NCBI RefSeq assembly: GCF_001190925.1
Contig: NZ_CP011072.1
Location: forward strand, 1,240,001 to 1,304,000
Source of the DNA: Azoarcus sp. CIB
GTDB taxonomy: Bacteria; Pseudomonadota; Gammaproteobacteria; Burkholderiales; Rhodocyclaceae
DNA: 64,000 nt
Direction of reading: 5' to 3'
This document shows positions 53,093 through 62,980 of this stretch, in pieces (positions within the stretch are counted from its first letter, which is position 1; every line of letters begins with the position of its first letter). The position numbers and the translations under genes are program-made. Under the pieces are notes generated by a model that did not search any database, had not been told where the DNA came from, and saw nothing but the letters and a program-made list of their open reading frames with translations.

Positions 53093-54217
53093 TCAGTCCT
53101 GCGGCGCGGCGTCGAGCTTCAGCATCTTCTCGCCCAGCGCCCAGCCGACGAACGCAATCGAGAACGCCAGCAGCGTGAGCATCCACTCGGTCGTCGACGG
53201 CGTGTAGGCGATCAGATCGGGCACCCAGCTGCCCTTGAACAGCGGCAGGAGCTGCCCGCCGATGACGAAGTCGTAGCGGTCGATGAAGAAGCCGCCGATC
53301 ACCATCACCGAGGCCACTGCCAGGGCCTTGCGTTGCAGCAGGAGGTAGAAGGCGCCGATCAGCAGCGCGGCTTCGATCCAGTACCACGGCGAGGCGACGA
53401 TGGCGTCCCACACTTGCAGGCCGTCGGCGTTGCTCCACAGGCCGATCACGGTGCGGTAGCCGATCACGAGGATGGTGATGCCGAGCAGCCCTGCGAAGGC
53501 GGTCGGCAGCGGCCCCCGCATCAGCGTGCGCACCTGGGCCGGCATCGTGTCCTCGCTGCTGTAGCTGAGGCGGGTGACCAGCATCGCGAAGGCCGCGCCG
53601 GTGCAGGCCGCGGTGAGGATGAAGTACAGCGGCACGAGGTTGCCGTACCACATCGGGCGCATCGCCATCGCGCCGAAGGCCATGCCGAGCATGCCGCCTG
53701 CGAGCAGTTCGGTGACCAGCGCCGCGAGACCGATCTGCTTGCTCGTGGCGCTGTTCCAGTCGCCGTTGTGGATGCGCAGGAACTTGAGGATGCCGAGCAC
53801 GAGGAACACGGCGTAGAAGATGCCCATCCAGTTGAGCGGCGAGACGAGCTGCGCGTTCAGCGGGATCGCCCACAGCATGCGGAACGGGTGGCCCAGCTCC
53901 AGCGCCAGCGATGCGAACCCTGCCACCAGCGTGACCAGCGACAGCCACACGCAGCGCTTGGCGATGGGGTACCAAGCCCTGTTGCCGAAGGTCATCGCCA
54001 CCGAGGCGACCAGCGTGAGGCCGGTCGAGGTCAGTGCGAAGAACACGTAGTTGACCACCGGCAGCCCCCACGAGACGCCGTCGCTGCCGGTGTTGAAGGC
54101 GCTGTGGCCGCCCGACAGCAGGTTGAAGAAGGCGATGCCGAGGCTGACGACCAGGCCCGCGAGGCCGGCCATCAGTACCGCGCTCACCGCGCCGCTGCCT
54201 TGAGTATTTGTTGCCAT
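53093..54217 (-). CDS. arxC: NrfD/PsrC-type membrane subunit (ArxC)
   Basis: 374 aa with about nine or ten membrane segments, for example VSAVLMAGLAGLVVSLGIAF, YVFFALTSTGLTLVASVAMTF and ILVIGYRTVIGLW. NrfD-type subunits anchor the complex and exchange electrons with the quinone pool. It lies 13 bp downstream of the Fe-S subunit gene in the arxABCD order. Confidence 0.88.
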   Translation of the reverse strand: MATNTQGSGAVSAVLMAGLAGLVVSLGIAFFNLLSGGHSAFNTGSDGVSWGLPVVNYVFFALTSTGLTLVASVAMTFGNRAWYPIAKRCVWLSLVTLVAGFASLALELGHPFRMLWAIPLNAQLVSPLNWMGIFYAVFLVLGILKFLRIHNGDWNSATSKQIGLAALVTELLAGGMLGMAFGAMAMRPMWYGNLVPLYFILTAACTGAAFAMLVTRLSYSSEDTMPAQVRTLMRGPLPTAFAGLLGITILVIGYRTVIGLWSNADGLQVWDAIVASPWYWIEAALLIGAFYLLLQRKALAVASVMVIGGFFIDRYDFVIGGQLLPLFKGSWVPDLIAYTPSTTEWMLTLLAFSIAFVGWALGEKMLKLDAAPQD

Positions 54218-54230
54218 GGTGTGCTCCTCC

Positions 54231-54989
54231 TCAAGCCTTCGTGTTCGAGCGGGTGCCCGGAACCGCGCCGCTGGCCGCGCCGCCGCCGCTGACGTAATAC
54301 ACCTGCGGCTTGTTGCCGGTGTGGTCGAGCAGACGCGTGCCCTGCTTGTCGGAAATCAGCCGGCTGACCTGCGAGTTCGGGTTGTCCAGGTCGCCGAAGT
54401 AGCGGGCCTTGGGCGCGCAGGTGCGCACGCAGGCGGGCACGTATTCGACGAGCTCGGGATTGCTCTCGTCGAGATCCGCCGTGCCCTTGGGCGCCTTGCT
54501 GATCTTGTGGTAGCAGAAGTTGCACTTCGACACGACGCCGTTGGGCTGGATGCCGACGCCGTGCTTCGGGTCCTGCTGCGGGCCCTTGTACGGCGGGTTC
54601 CACGACAGGTCGCCGTCGCCCTTGAACACCTGCTTGATGTTCGGTTCGATCAGCGGCTTTTCGTCGGTGTAGAAGCGCACGCCGTATGGGCACGCGATCA
54701 TGCAGTACTTGCAGCCGATGCACTTGTCCCAGTCGATCAGCACGACGCCGTCCTCGGTCTTGTAGGTGGCCTTGGTCGGGCACACATGCATGCACGACGG
54801 TTCCTCGCAGTGCATGCAGGGGCGCGGGAACCACTTCAGTTGCGGCGTCGGGTGCTTGCCTTCCGTGTAGTACAGGACGTCCTGGTAGTTCTCGCCGGGC
54901 AGACGGTTGTTTTCCATCTGGCAGGCGGTGCTGCAGGCCTGGCAGCCGGTGCACTTCTCCAGGTCGATGACCATTCCCCATTTAGCCAT
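54231..54989 (-). CDS. arxB: Four-cluster [4Fe-4S] subunit (ArxB)
   Basis: 252 aa. Four Cys groups: C13-x2-C16-x2-C19-x3-C23 (CTGCQACSTAC), CMHCEEPSCMHVCP, CIGCKYCMIACP and CNFCYHK...CVRTC, as in DMSO-reductase-family beta subunits (TtrB, PsrB, ArrB, ArxB). No signal peptide, so it would be exported with ArxA by the hitchhiker mechanism. It starts 13 bp after arxA. Confidence 0.9.
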   Translation of the reverse strand: MAKWGMVIDLEKCTGCQACSTACQMENNRLPGENYQDVLYYTEGKHPTPQLKWFPRPCMHCEEPSCMHVCPTKATYKTEDGVVLIDWDKCIGCKYCMIACPYGVRFYTDEKPLIEPNIKQVFKGDGDLSWNPPYKGPQQDPKHGVGIQPNGVVSKCNFCYHKISKAPKGTADLDESNPELVEYVPACVRTCAPKARYFGDLDNPNSQVSRLISDKQGTRLLDHTGNKPQVYYVSGGGAASGAVPGTRSNTKA

Positions 54990-55002
54990 TTTGCGAGTCT
55001 CC

Positions 55003-57492
55003 TCAAGCCTTCTCGACCGACACCTTGCCGGTGTAGTAATTGGCCATGCCCGAGATGCGGTCGGACTGGTTGTCGATGATCGAATCCACGTGCGATCCGC
55101 GTCCCTTGGCCCAGCGGCCGTGCGCCCAGTGGCCGTGCTCGAAGGGCAGCACGATGGTGTCGGGGCGGGTGAGCTCGGTGACGCGGGCGACGGCGACGAT
55201 CTCGCCGAGTGTCGATTTGATGCGGATGCGGTCGCCGTCCCTGAATCCCTTGGCTTTCGCGACGGAGGGATGCACTTCTGCATACACCTGTCTGCGTCCG
55301 CCGGCGGTCGGCTGCATCAGCGAGATCGCGTTGGGGATGTTCGCGCTGCGTCCTTCCGCGTGGAGCGCGTTCTTTGGCGTGACGAAGTGCAGGTCGCCGC
55401 TGCCGGTGTATTTCGGCTCCTCCCAGTGCGGGAAGTTGAATTTCGCCGGGTCGCGGCCGGTCTTCGCGATCACCCAGTCGCGCTTGTGGTCGAGGTAGGA
55501 GGACTTGAATTCGAACTTGCCCGAATCGGTCTTGAGCAAGTTCTTCTTCACGTCGTCGGCGCTCATCGGCTTGTTCCAGCCCTGGCCGTCCCACTCGAAG
55601 AAGTCGCCGCGCACCTGGCGCCAGTGATAGGGCTTCTTGTACCAGACGCCTTTCTCGACCCACGACTCGAAGCTGTTCACGCCGTTGTCGCCGGGCGTGG
55701 CCTCGAAGCCCTTGGCCAGGTGGCGCAAGATGTTCTCGACGTTTTCAAGCTTGGCGTAGTACTCGCTGGCGGGGCCCTTGAGGCGCTTGCCGATTTCGAT
55801 CAGGGTGTTGCCGAAGGTCTGGGTGTCGTACAGCGGCTTGATCGCGGGGGTGCGGATCTGCGCGAGCGGCCAGCCCTGGAAGGGGTAGGTGGGTGCATCC
55901 TGCCAGCGTTCGAGGTAGGTCGAGTCGGGCAGGATCAGGTCGGCCATCATCGCCGTCTCACCCGGGAAGGGCGAGGTGTCGATGACGAAGACCTCGGCGA
56001 GCATCTTCTCCCACGCCGTCGCATCGGGCGACGAGAACACCGGGTTGGTCATGTAGAACATGACCGTGTCCATCTTGTACGGCTTGCCCGCGAGATGGTT
56101 CTTCGGCACTTCCTGCAGCATGTTCTTCGCGAACATGTAGCCGTCCTCGTGCCCTTTCAGGTCGATGCGTGGCATGTCCTTGTGCGGGCCGTTCTTCGCG
56201 TAGTCGTCGAGATGGTCGTCCGGGTTTGCGGGCGCCGGACCGTAGGCGGGCCCCATCTGGTAGGCGAGGCCGCCCTCGGCGAAGAGCGAGCCGACCAGCG
56301 CGTTGAGCGAATGGATCGCCATGCCGTTGAGCACGCCGTTGCTGTGGTTGTGCGCGCCGCGCTCGAACAGCGCGATGGCCGGGCGCGTCGTCGCGAATTC
56401 TCGCGCCGTCTTGACGATGAGGTCGGCGGGAATCGTCGTGACGCCTTCGGCCCATTTCGGCGTGCGGTCTTTCAGTTCGACGTTCCACCATTCGGTGAGC
56501 CCTAGTGTCCACTTCTCGTTGAACGCCGCGTCGACCGGTTCGCCCGCCTTGAAGTGGTTCTGGCCGTCCGCGAAATTGCCGACGAAATTCCGGTCCCACA
56601 GGCCTTCGGTCAGGATCACATGGGCGATCGCCAGCGCCAGCGCGCCGTCGGTGCCGGGCTTGATGATGAGCGCGCGGTCCGATGCGGACAGCGTCTGGTT
56701 CATGTGCACGTCGACGGCGGTCACGCGTGTCTTCGGCGCCTTCTCGCCGCGGATGTAGCCCCACACCTGCAGGTTGTTGTTGTACGGGCGGAAGGACTCG
56801 AGGAAGTTGGCGCCGAAGATCAGCAGGTAGTTGGCGTTGCGGTAGTCGTACGAGCTGTAGGACGCGTTGCCGTCGGTGCATTGCTTCGCAAGCACCGAAC
56901 CGTCCGAGCACATCGAGGAGTGGCCGATACCGATGTTGGGTGAGCCGTAAAGCTTTGCCATCGGCACGAGCGTCACGCCGACGTCGGTCGCGCCCCAGCC
57001 GCGCCCGAAGAACAGGCCGAAGCGGTGCGACTCGCTCTTGTCGCGCAATGCGTTCATGCGGTCGGCGACCGTCTGCCAGGCCTCGTCCCACGTGATCGGC
57101 ACGAACTGCGGGTCCTCGTTGCGCCCCTTCTTCGGGTTCGTGCGCTTCATCGGCCCCTTGAAGCGATCCGGGTCGTACAGGATGTAGGTGCCCAGGTGCA
57201 TCTTCGGGCAGCCCTTGCCGTTGGCGATCGGATGGCCGGCGTTGCCGTAGATCGCGTGCACCTTGCCATTGGTCGTGTAGACGTCGATGCCGCAGCGCGC
57301 CGGGCATTGTGCGCAGATGCTCTTGGTGACCACGGTGTTGCTGTCGACGGTGGCTGCCTGTGCTTCCTTCAGCGTCGACAACTGCGCGATGCCGAATCCG
57401 CCGCTGCCCGCCACCGCCGCGCCGGCCGCCGTTCCCGCACCGCTGACCTGCAGGAAGCGGCGCCGCGAAATGAGTTTCTTGAGCATTTCCAT
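55003..57492 (-). CDS. arxA: Molybdopterin oxidoreductase, probable anaerobic arsenite oxidase ArxA
   Basis: 829 aa. Twin-arginine signal SRRRFLQ (9-15); [4Fe-4S] ligands C60-x2-C63-x3-C67 and C95; candidate molybdenum-ligand Cys195 in HSSMCSDGS. F162-GRGWG-A168 matches the GRGWG motif that I recall as typical of ArxA rather than the respiratory arsenate reductase ArrA. It is flanked by arxB, arxC, arxD, an arxB'-like ferredoxin gene and divergent arxXSR-like regulators, the full arx gene set. The enzyme would oxidise arsenite in the periplasm with electrons passing to quinone. Tetrathionate or polysulfide reductase are alternatives made less likely by this context. Confidence 0.85.
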   Translation of the reverse strand: MEMLKKLISRRRFLQVSGAGTAAGAAVAGSGGFGIAQLSTLKEAQAATVDSNTVVTKSICAQCPARCGIDVYTTNGKVHAIYGNAGHPIANGKGCPKMHLGTYILYDPDRFKGPMKRTNPKKGRNEDPQFVPITWDEAWQTVADRMNALRDKSESHRFGLFFGRGWGATDVGVTLVPMAKLYGSPNIGIGHSSMCSDGSVLAKQCTDGNASYSSYDYRNANYLLIFGANFLESFRPYNNNLQVWGYIRGEKAPKTRVTAVDVHMNQTLSASDRALIIKPGTDGALALAIAHVILTEGLWDRNFVGNFADGQNHFKAGEPVDAAFNEKWTLGLTEWWNVELKDRTPKWAEGVTTIPADLIVKTAREFATTRPAIALFERGAHNHSNGVLNGMAIHSLNALVGSLFAEGGLAYQMGPAYGPAPANPDDHLDDYAKNGPHKDMPRIDLKGHEDGYMFAKNMLQEVPKNHLAGKPYKMDTVMFYMTNPVFSSPDATAWEKMLAEVFVIDTSPFPGETAMMADLILPDSTYLERWQDAPTYPFQGWPLAQIRTPAIKPLYDTQTFGNTLIEIGKRLKGPASEYYAKLENVENILRHLAKGFEATPGDNGVNSFESWVEKGVWYKKPYHWRQVRGDFFEWDGQGWNKPMSADDVKKNLLKTDSGKFEFKSSYLDHKRDWVIAKTGRDPAKFNFPHWEEPKYTGSGDLHFVTPKNALHAEGRSANIPNAISLMQPTAGGRRQVYAEVHPSVAKAKGFRDGDRIRIKSTLGEIVAVARVTELTRPDTIVLPFEHGHWAHGRWAKGRGSHVDSIIDNQSDRISGMANYYTGKVSVEKA

Positions 57493-57550
57493 TTTCCTGA
57501 CTCCTCCATTGACCCTCTTGGTATGGCGTTCATGACGAGCGCGGCGGGGG

Positions 57551-58786
57551 CTAAGGGCCCTCGGGGGCTGCCGGCGCGTCTCTGTGCGGGCGGCTGAAGA
57601 GGGCAAATCCGGCGCGTGCGAGGTTTTCGCTCTTGCGGCAGCGCTCGCACAGCGCTTCGTCGTCGTGCGCGGCGAACAGGGCGCCGCAGCGCACGCACTC
57701 GCTTTGTTCGATCGTCGCGAGCACGGGCGGGGCACCCAAGGGACGCCAGGCGCGCGCTTCGTGTTCGAGCGCATGGGATGGACAGATCTGCGCACAAGCG
57801 CCGCAATCGACGCACAGCCATGCGTCGAACTGCAAGCGGGCGTGCCCATCGCCACGATCTGTTTCGAGGTGCAGGGCGCCCGTCGGACATGCGCGCGAAC
57901 ACGCGCCGTGTGCCCGGCAGGCGGTGCTAACCGTAAGTGCAGGCAGCAGCGCGGACCGGGGATGGGGTTGGCCGAAGCGACGTGCGATGTGCTCGAGCAA
58001 TACGCGCGTCTCGTCGCCACGATGGGTTGCGATGCCGACGCGGCGTCCCCGGGCGACGGGAATGTCGGCTTGCAAGGTCTCGCCCGTCGCTGTCCGGGTG
58101 ACGGCTGCGGCGAGCGAACGCGAGAGGCCCGCAAAGAAGCGGCGTCGGCTTTCGATGGGCAACTCGTCGGTCGCGGCATCCGGGCGGTTACCGTTCGGTA
58201 ACGCGTCCGGGCCGACCGCCGCAGGCAGGTGGTTTGCCCGCATGCCGGCTTCGGACAGCGCGCGGCGCGCGATCTCCAGGGGCGCGCGCCAGGGCGCTTG
58301 GTGCGCGCGTGCATTGCCGCACGCTGCGCAGGCGCCGTCATCGACCAGCCGAATCGGTGCATCGCCGGCGGCGATCGCGAGTCGCAGCCAGTCGTTGACG
58401 GCGAGCCCTCCGAGGCAGGCCACGCGGTGCAGGGGGGCGTCGATCGCCGCGCGGCTGCGCTCGCAACTCAGCACCAGTCCCCGGGCAGGCACCGTCGCCG
58501 GCAGCCTTACCCCATCGACCGCCAGGGCACCCGTCGGGCAAGCGGCAGCGCAGAGGCCACAGCCACTGCACGCGGCCGGGTCGAGCAGCGGCGCGTCCTC
58601 GCCGAGTGCGATGCAGCCGTGAGGGCAGGCCACTTCGCAGCGCTTGCATGCGGTCGCCGGCAGGGTCCCCGCGATGCACGCCGCACGGCGCAGGCCGACG
58701 AGTCCGAGTGCGTGCAGGCGCCGAAAACCGTCCTCCGGTCCTGCGGGGGCAGCGTCGCGGGCGAGATGGCGGAGATCTTGATTCAT
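57551..58786 (-). CDS. arxB': Multi-cluster ferredoxin-like protein (ArxB'-like)
   Basis: 411 aa from MNQDLRHLARDAAP. Cys groups: ACKRCEVACPHGC, CSGCGLCAAACPTGA, CRAHGACSRACPTG and CVDCGACAQICPSHA, so up to four [4Fe-4S] clusters. A rubredoxin/zinc-ribbon-like pair (CVRCG ... CERC) lies near the C-terminus. An internal SRRRFFAGLSR lies at about residue 225. First gene of the leftward operon behind the sigma-54 promoter; it corresponds by position to arxB'. Exact role unclear (extra electron carrier or maturation factor). Confidence 0.8.
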   Translation of the reverse strand: MNQDLRHLARDAAPAGPEDGFRRLHALGLVGLRRAACIAGTLPATACKRCEVACPHGCIALGEDAPLLDPAACSGCGLCAAACPTGALAVDGVRLPATVPARGLVLSCERSRAAIDAPLHRVACLGGLAVNDWLRLAIAAGDAPIRLVDDGACAACGNARAHQAPWRAPLEIARRALSEAGMRANHLPAAVGPDALPNGNRPDAATDELPIESRRRFFAGLSRSLAAAVTRTATGETLQADIPVARGRRVGIATHRGDETRVLLEHIARRFGQPHPRSALLPALTVSTACRAHGACSRACPTGALHLETDRGDGHARLQFDAWLCVDCGACAQICPSHALEHEARAWRPLGAPPVLATIEQSECVRCGALFAAHDDEALCERCRKSENLARAGFALFSRPHRDAPAAPEGP

Positions 58787-58815
58787 GGTCGCCTTCCGGA
58801 TTGGTCGAGCTAGTA

Positions 58816-58833
58816 CCGCAAGAGCCGGGCCAT
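58816..58833 (-). promoter_or_regulatory. Sigma-54 promoter of the arxB'ABCD operon
   Basis: The minus strand reads ATGGCCCGGCTCTTGCGG: TGGC at -24 and TTGC at -12 with exactly GG-N10-GC, close to the consensus TGGCACG-N4-TTGC. It lies 30 bp before the arxB' start. The divergent operon encodes a sigma-54 activator. Confidence 0.85.
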
Positions 58834-58896
58834 TCGATTCAAGTAACGGAAAAATAAGGAAATATGCGTTTCCAGAAGGAGCCGGGGGGAGTCGCG

Positions 58897-58914
58897 GGTT
58901 ACGGTTCGGTAACC
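58897..58914. promoter_or_regulatory. Upstream activator site 1 (palindrome)
   Basis: GGTTAC-GGTTCG-GTAACC with 6-bp perfect arms, about 64 bp upstream of the -24 element. Candidate ArxR enhancer. Confidence 0.65.
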
Positions 58915-58940
58915 TAAACTGCAGTTGGGAACAGGGTTTT

Positions 58941-58956
58941 GTTACGATTTGGTAAC
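58941..58956. promoter_or_regulatory. Upstream activator site 2 (palindrome)
   Basis: GTTAC-GATTTG-GTAAC, the same arms and 6-nt spacer as site 1, centre-to-centre distance 43 bp (about four helical turns), on the same side of the sigma-54 promoter. Candidate ArxR enhancer. Confidence 0.65.
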
Positions 58957-59087
58957 GGGGATCCCGGCACGATGGGCGCAGGCTGTCGGCGTGCACCCTC
59001 GGTGCGGTTCTTGCGTAGGCAGGAGACCCGTTCTTCCACGAGCGAACGGGAAGGGGGAGGGATGCTGGCCTCGGGAATGGGGGAGCG

Positions 59088-59951
59088 ATGAACCGGCGGC
59101 AGGCCTTGTTCGGCCTGTGCGGCCTCGCGTTTGCCGGTCGCGGCGCCCGGGCGTTCGCGGAGACCGGCGGCGATGTCGTGCGGATCGGCATGACTCCGGT
59201 GTTCCTCGACGACCAGGTGGGCTTTCTCGGCGCGTGGCGCGACTACCTCGCGCAGGCGCTGGGGCGACCGGTCGAATTCATCCAGCGCGGCAGCTACCGC
59301 GAGATCGTCGAGCTGATGCGCCAGGAGAAGCTGCACTTCGCGTGGCTGTGCGGTTATCCCTACGTGCGCGAGCAGCGCTGGATGCGGCTGCTGGTGGTGC
59401 CCGTGCATCAGGGGCAGCCGCTGTACCGCTCCTACCTCATCGTGCCTGCGCGGGATACGGCCACCACCAAGATCACCGAGCTGCGCGACCGCGTGTTCGC
59501 GTTCTCCGATCCGGATTCGAACTCCGGCTATCTCTATCCGCACTATCAGCTCAACCGCGCGAATACCTCGCCGGCGAACTTCTTCCGCCGCACTTTCTTC
59601 ACCTATTCGCACAAGAAGGTGGTCGAGGCGGTGGCGCTGGACGTCGCGCACGGCGGGGCGGTCGACGGCTACGTCTGGGACACGCTCGCACGCACGCACG
59701 CGGAACTGACCGGGCGCACGCGCGTTGCCGACCGCTCGCCGCCGTTCGGTTTTCCTCCTTTCGTCGCCGGGCCCGCGGCATCGCCTGCGCTGTTCAAGCG
59801 CATGCAGGAGATCCTCCTCGCGATGCACGATGACGGCGCCGGCGCGGGGTTCCTGCGCCAGCTCAACCTCGACCGCTTCGCCCTCGGCACGCCGGCTCTC
59901 TATGCGGACATCGAGCGCATGCTGCGCACCATCGGCCAGCCCAACGCCTAG
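59088..59951 (+). CDS. arxX: Periplasmic phosphonate/phosphate-type binding protein (ArxX-like sensor component)
   Basis: 287 aa with signal peptide (MNRRQALFGLCGLAFAG...). PhnD-type fold: VVRIGMTPVFLDDQVGFLGAWRDYL at the start, KLHFAWLCGYPYVR and VFAFSDPDSNSGYLYPHYQL. No ABC transporter genes follow; instead a sensor kinase starts 8 bp later, so it likely binds arsenite and signals to ArxS, as proposed for ArxX. The start is backed by GGGGGAG. Confidence 0.85.
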   Translation: MNRRQALFGLCGLAFAGRGARAFAETGGDVVRIGMTPVFLDDQVGFLGAWRDYLAQALGRPVEFIQRGSYREIVELMRQEKLHFAWLCGYPYVREQRWMRLLVVPVHQGQPLYRSYLIVPARDTATTKITELRDRVFAFSDPDSNSGYLYPHYQLNRANTSPANFFRRTFFTYSHKKVVEAVALDVAHGGAVDGYVWDTLARTHAELTGRTRVADRSPPFGFPPFVAGPAASPALFKRMQEILLAMHDDGAGAGFLRQLNLDRFALGTPALYADIERMLRTIGQPNA

Positions 59952-59959
59952 GAGGACGC

Positions 59960-61413
59960 TTGCTGCATTTCCGCGACATCAGCTTCCGCTACAAGATTCC
60001 GCTGCGCGCGACGGTGCTGGTGCTGGTTACCGCGACGGTGCTCACGGCTTCGCTGCTGCTGCGCGAATACCGGGACCTGCGCCGCGACATGCTCGACGGC
60101 TCGGCGCGCTGGTCGGCGGTGCTGAGCCAGACGCTGGTTGCGCCGATGTTGCACGACGACCTGTGGCGCGCCTTCGAGATCGTGCGTGCGGCGACGTCGC
60201 CCGGTGGCGGCGAGCAGGCCAGCGCGATCACGCTCGTCGATCCGCGCCTGCGCATCTACGTGTCGACCGATCCGGCGCGCTACCCCATCCTCGCGCCGCT
60301 GCACGAGCGCGGCGAGGCGGCACGCGAGATCGCGAGCCGGATCGACGGCGCTGCCGGCACGGCGTCGTACAGCGTGGAGATCGGCGACAAGCTGTACGTA
60401 ATCACGCCGATCGACGCGGACGGCGTGCGCCTCGGCCACATGATCCTCGAGCACACCAGCACCTTCATGCAGTCGCGCTTTGCCGGCATGTGGCTCAGTG
60501 CGACGCTGGTGACGCTGTTCGTGCTGCTGTTGATCCTGCCCGTGTCGTGGTTCTGGGGGCGACGCATGGCCGAGCCGCTGGTGCATCTGGCCGATTGCAT
60601 CGGCAAGGTCGGCGCGACGATTCCGCCGCCCGGCGCGCTGCAATTCGAGGATTCGAAGGACGAGCTCGGCCAGGTCGGGCGGGCGGTGGAGCGGATGTTC
60701 GACGAGTTGCGCGAGAAGGCGGGACTCGAGCGCGAGATGCTGTTCTCAGAGCGGCTCGCGGCGATCGGCCGGCTCACCGGCGGCATCGCGCACGAGATCA
60801 ACAATCCGCTCGGCGGGATGCTCAACGCCATCGGCACCTACCGCAAGCATGGCGCGAGCGACCCCGAACTCGCCGCGCGCACGATGTCGCTGCTCGAACG
60901 CGGGCTGCTGCAGATCCGCGACACGGTGTCGGCACTGCTGGTCGAGGCCAAGGCGCCGAGCCATCCGCTGGCGCCGCAGGACATCGAGGACGTGCATATC
61001 CTGCTCAAGCCCGAGGCGGCGAAGAAGTTTGCGCGACTGCAATGGAACTGCGAACTGCCGGACGAGATCCCGCTGCCGGCGACGTTGGTGCGGCAGGTGC
61101 TGATCAACCTCGTGCTCAACGCGCTGCAGGCGGTCGAGGCGGGAGGCTCCGTCGCCTGCGACATCGGCCTGTCGGCGGACGGCATGACGATGGCGGTGCG
61201 CAATGACGGCCGCTACATCGAGGAGGCGCGCCTGCCCTACCTGTTCGAGCCCTTCGTCGGGGACGGCAATGGCAAGCACGGTCTCGGCTTGTGGATCACC
61301 TATCAGATCGTCACCGGGCTCGGGGGGCACATCTCGGTGCACAGCGAGCCGGGCCTCACCGTGTTTGCGGTCGATCTGCCGCTGGGCCTGGCCGTCGAAA
61401 TGGAGTCCGCATC

Positions 61414-61417
<4 letters not shown>
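59960..61417 (+). CDS. arxS: Sensor histidine kinase (ArxS-like)
   Basis: 485 aa with a TTG start directly behind a perfect AGGAGG (59950-59955). TM1 about 13-34, a periplasmic sensor domain, TM2 about 174-196, HAMP, HisKA with His278 in TGGIAHEINNPLGG, and an HATPase domain (GKHGLGLWITYQIVTGLGG) whose N box is diverged (LINLVLNALQA). It would phosphorylate ArxR; the stop overlaps the arxR start by 4 bp. Confidence 0.9.
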
Positions 61418-62748
<1,331 letters not shown>

Positions 62749-62833
62749 AATCTTCGCGGGGCCACCAGTTCGGCATCGCGGGGTGCGGCATCTGTTAGGT
62801 CCTTGGCATCGGCGCGGCGGTTTTCGGAGGATA

Positions 62834-62849
62834 ATCAGCAGTGACTGAT
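62834..62849. promoter_or_regulatory. Palindrome upstream of the ArsP-like permease gene
   Basis: ATCAG-CAGTGA-CTGAT, 5-bp perfect arms, in the 232-bp gap after arxR and 132 bp before the permease start. Possible operator for a metal- or arsenic-responsive repressor; only symmetry and position support this. Confidence 0.3.
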
Positions 62850-62980
62850 ATAGGAGCCGTTGGCGATTCGTCGATGGCTGACCCGTGCGAACGCGGGCGG
62901 GCGCAGGAATCCACCCGCGGGAACGGTGCCGGTGCGCGAGCCTCGCGTGGGGCGCTGTCGTCGGGCCGAGGAGCAATGCG

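Noticed and set aside
52985-54292. Long plus-strand open frame opposite arxC/arxD
   Set aside because: Shadow of the arx operon; low-complexity His/Glu/Arg-rich translation.
54907-56505. Long plus-strand open frame opposite arxA
   Set aside because: Antisense to a clear molybdopterin oxidoreductase; no motifs.
62803-62818. Second sigma-54 promoter (TTGGCATCGGCGCGGC) before the permease gene
   Set aside because: GG-N10-GC is present but the -12 region lacks TTGC, so it is too weak in GC-rich DNA to call.
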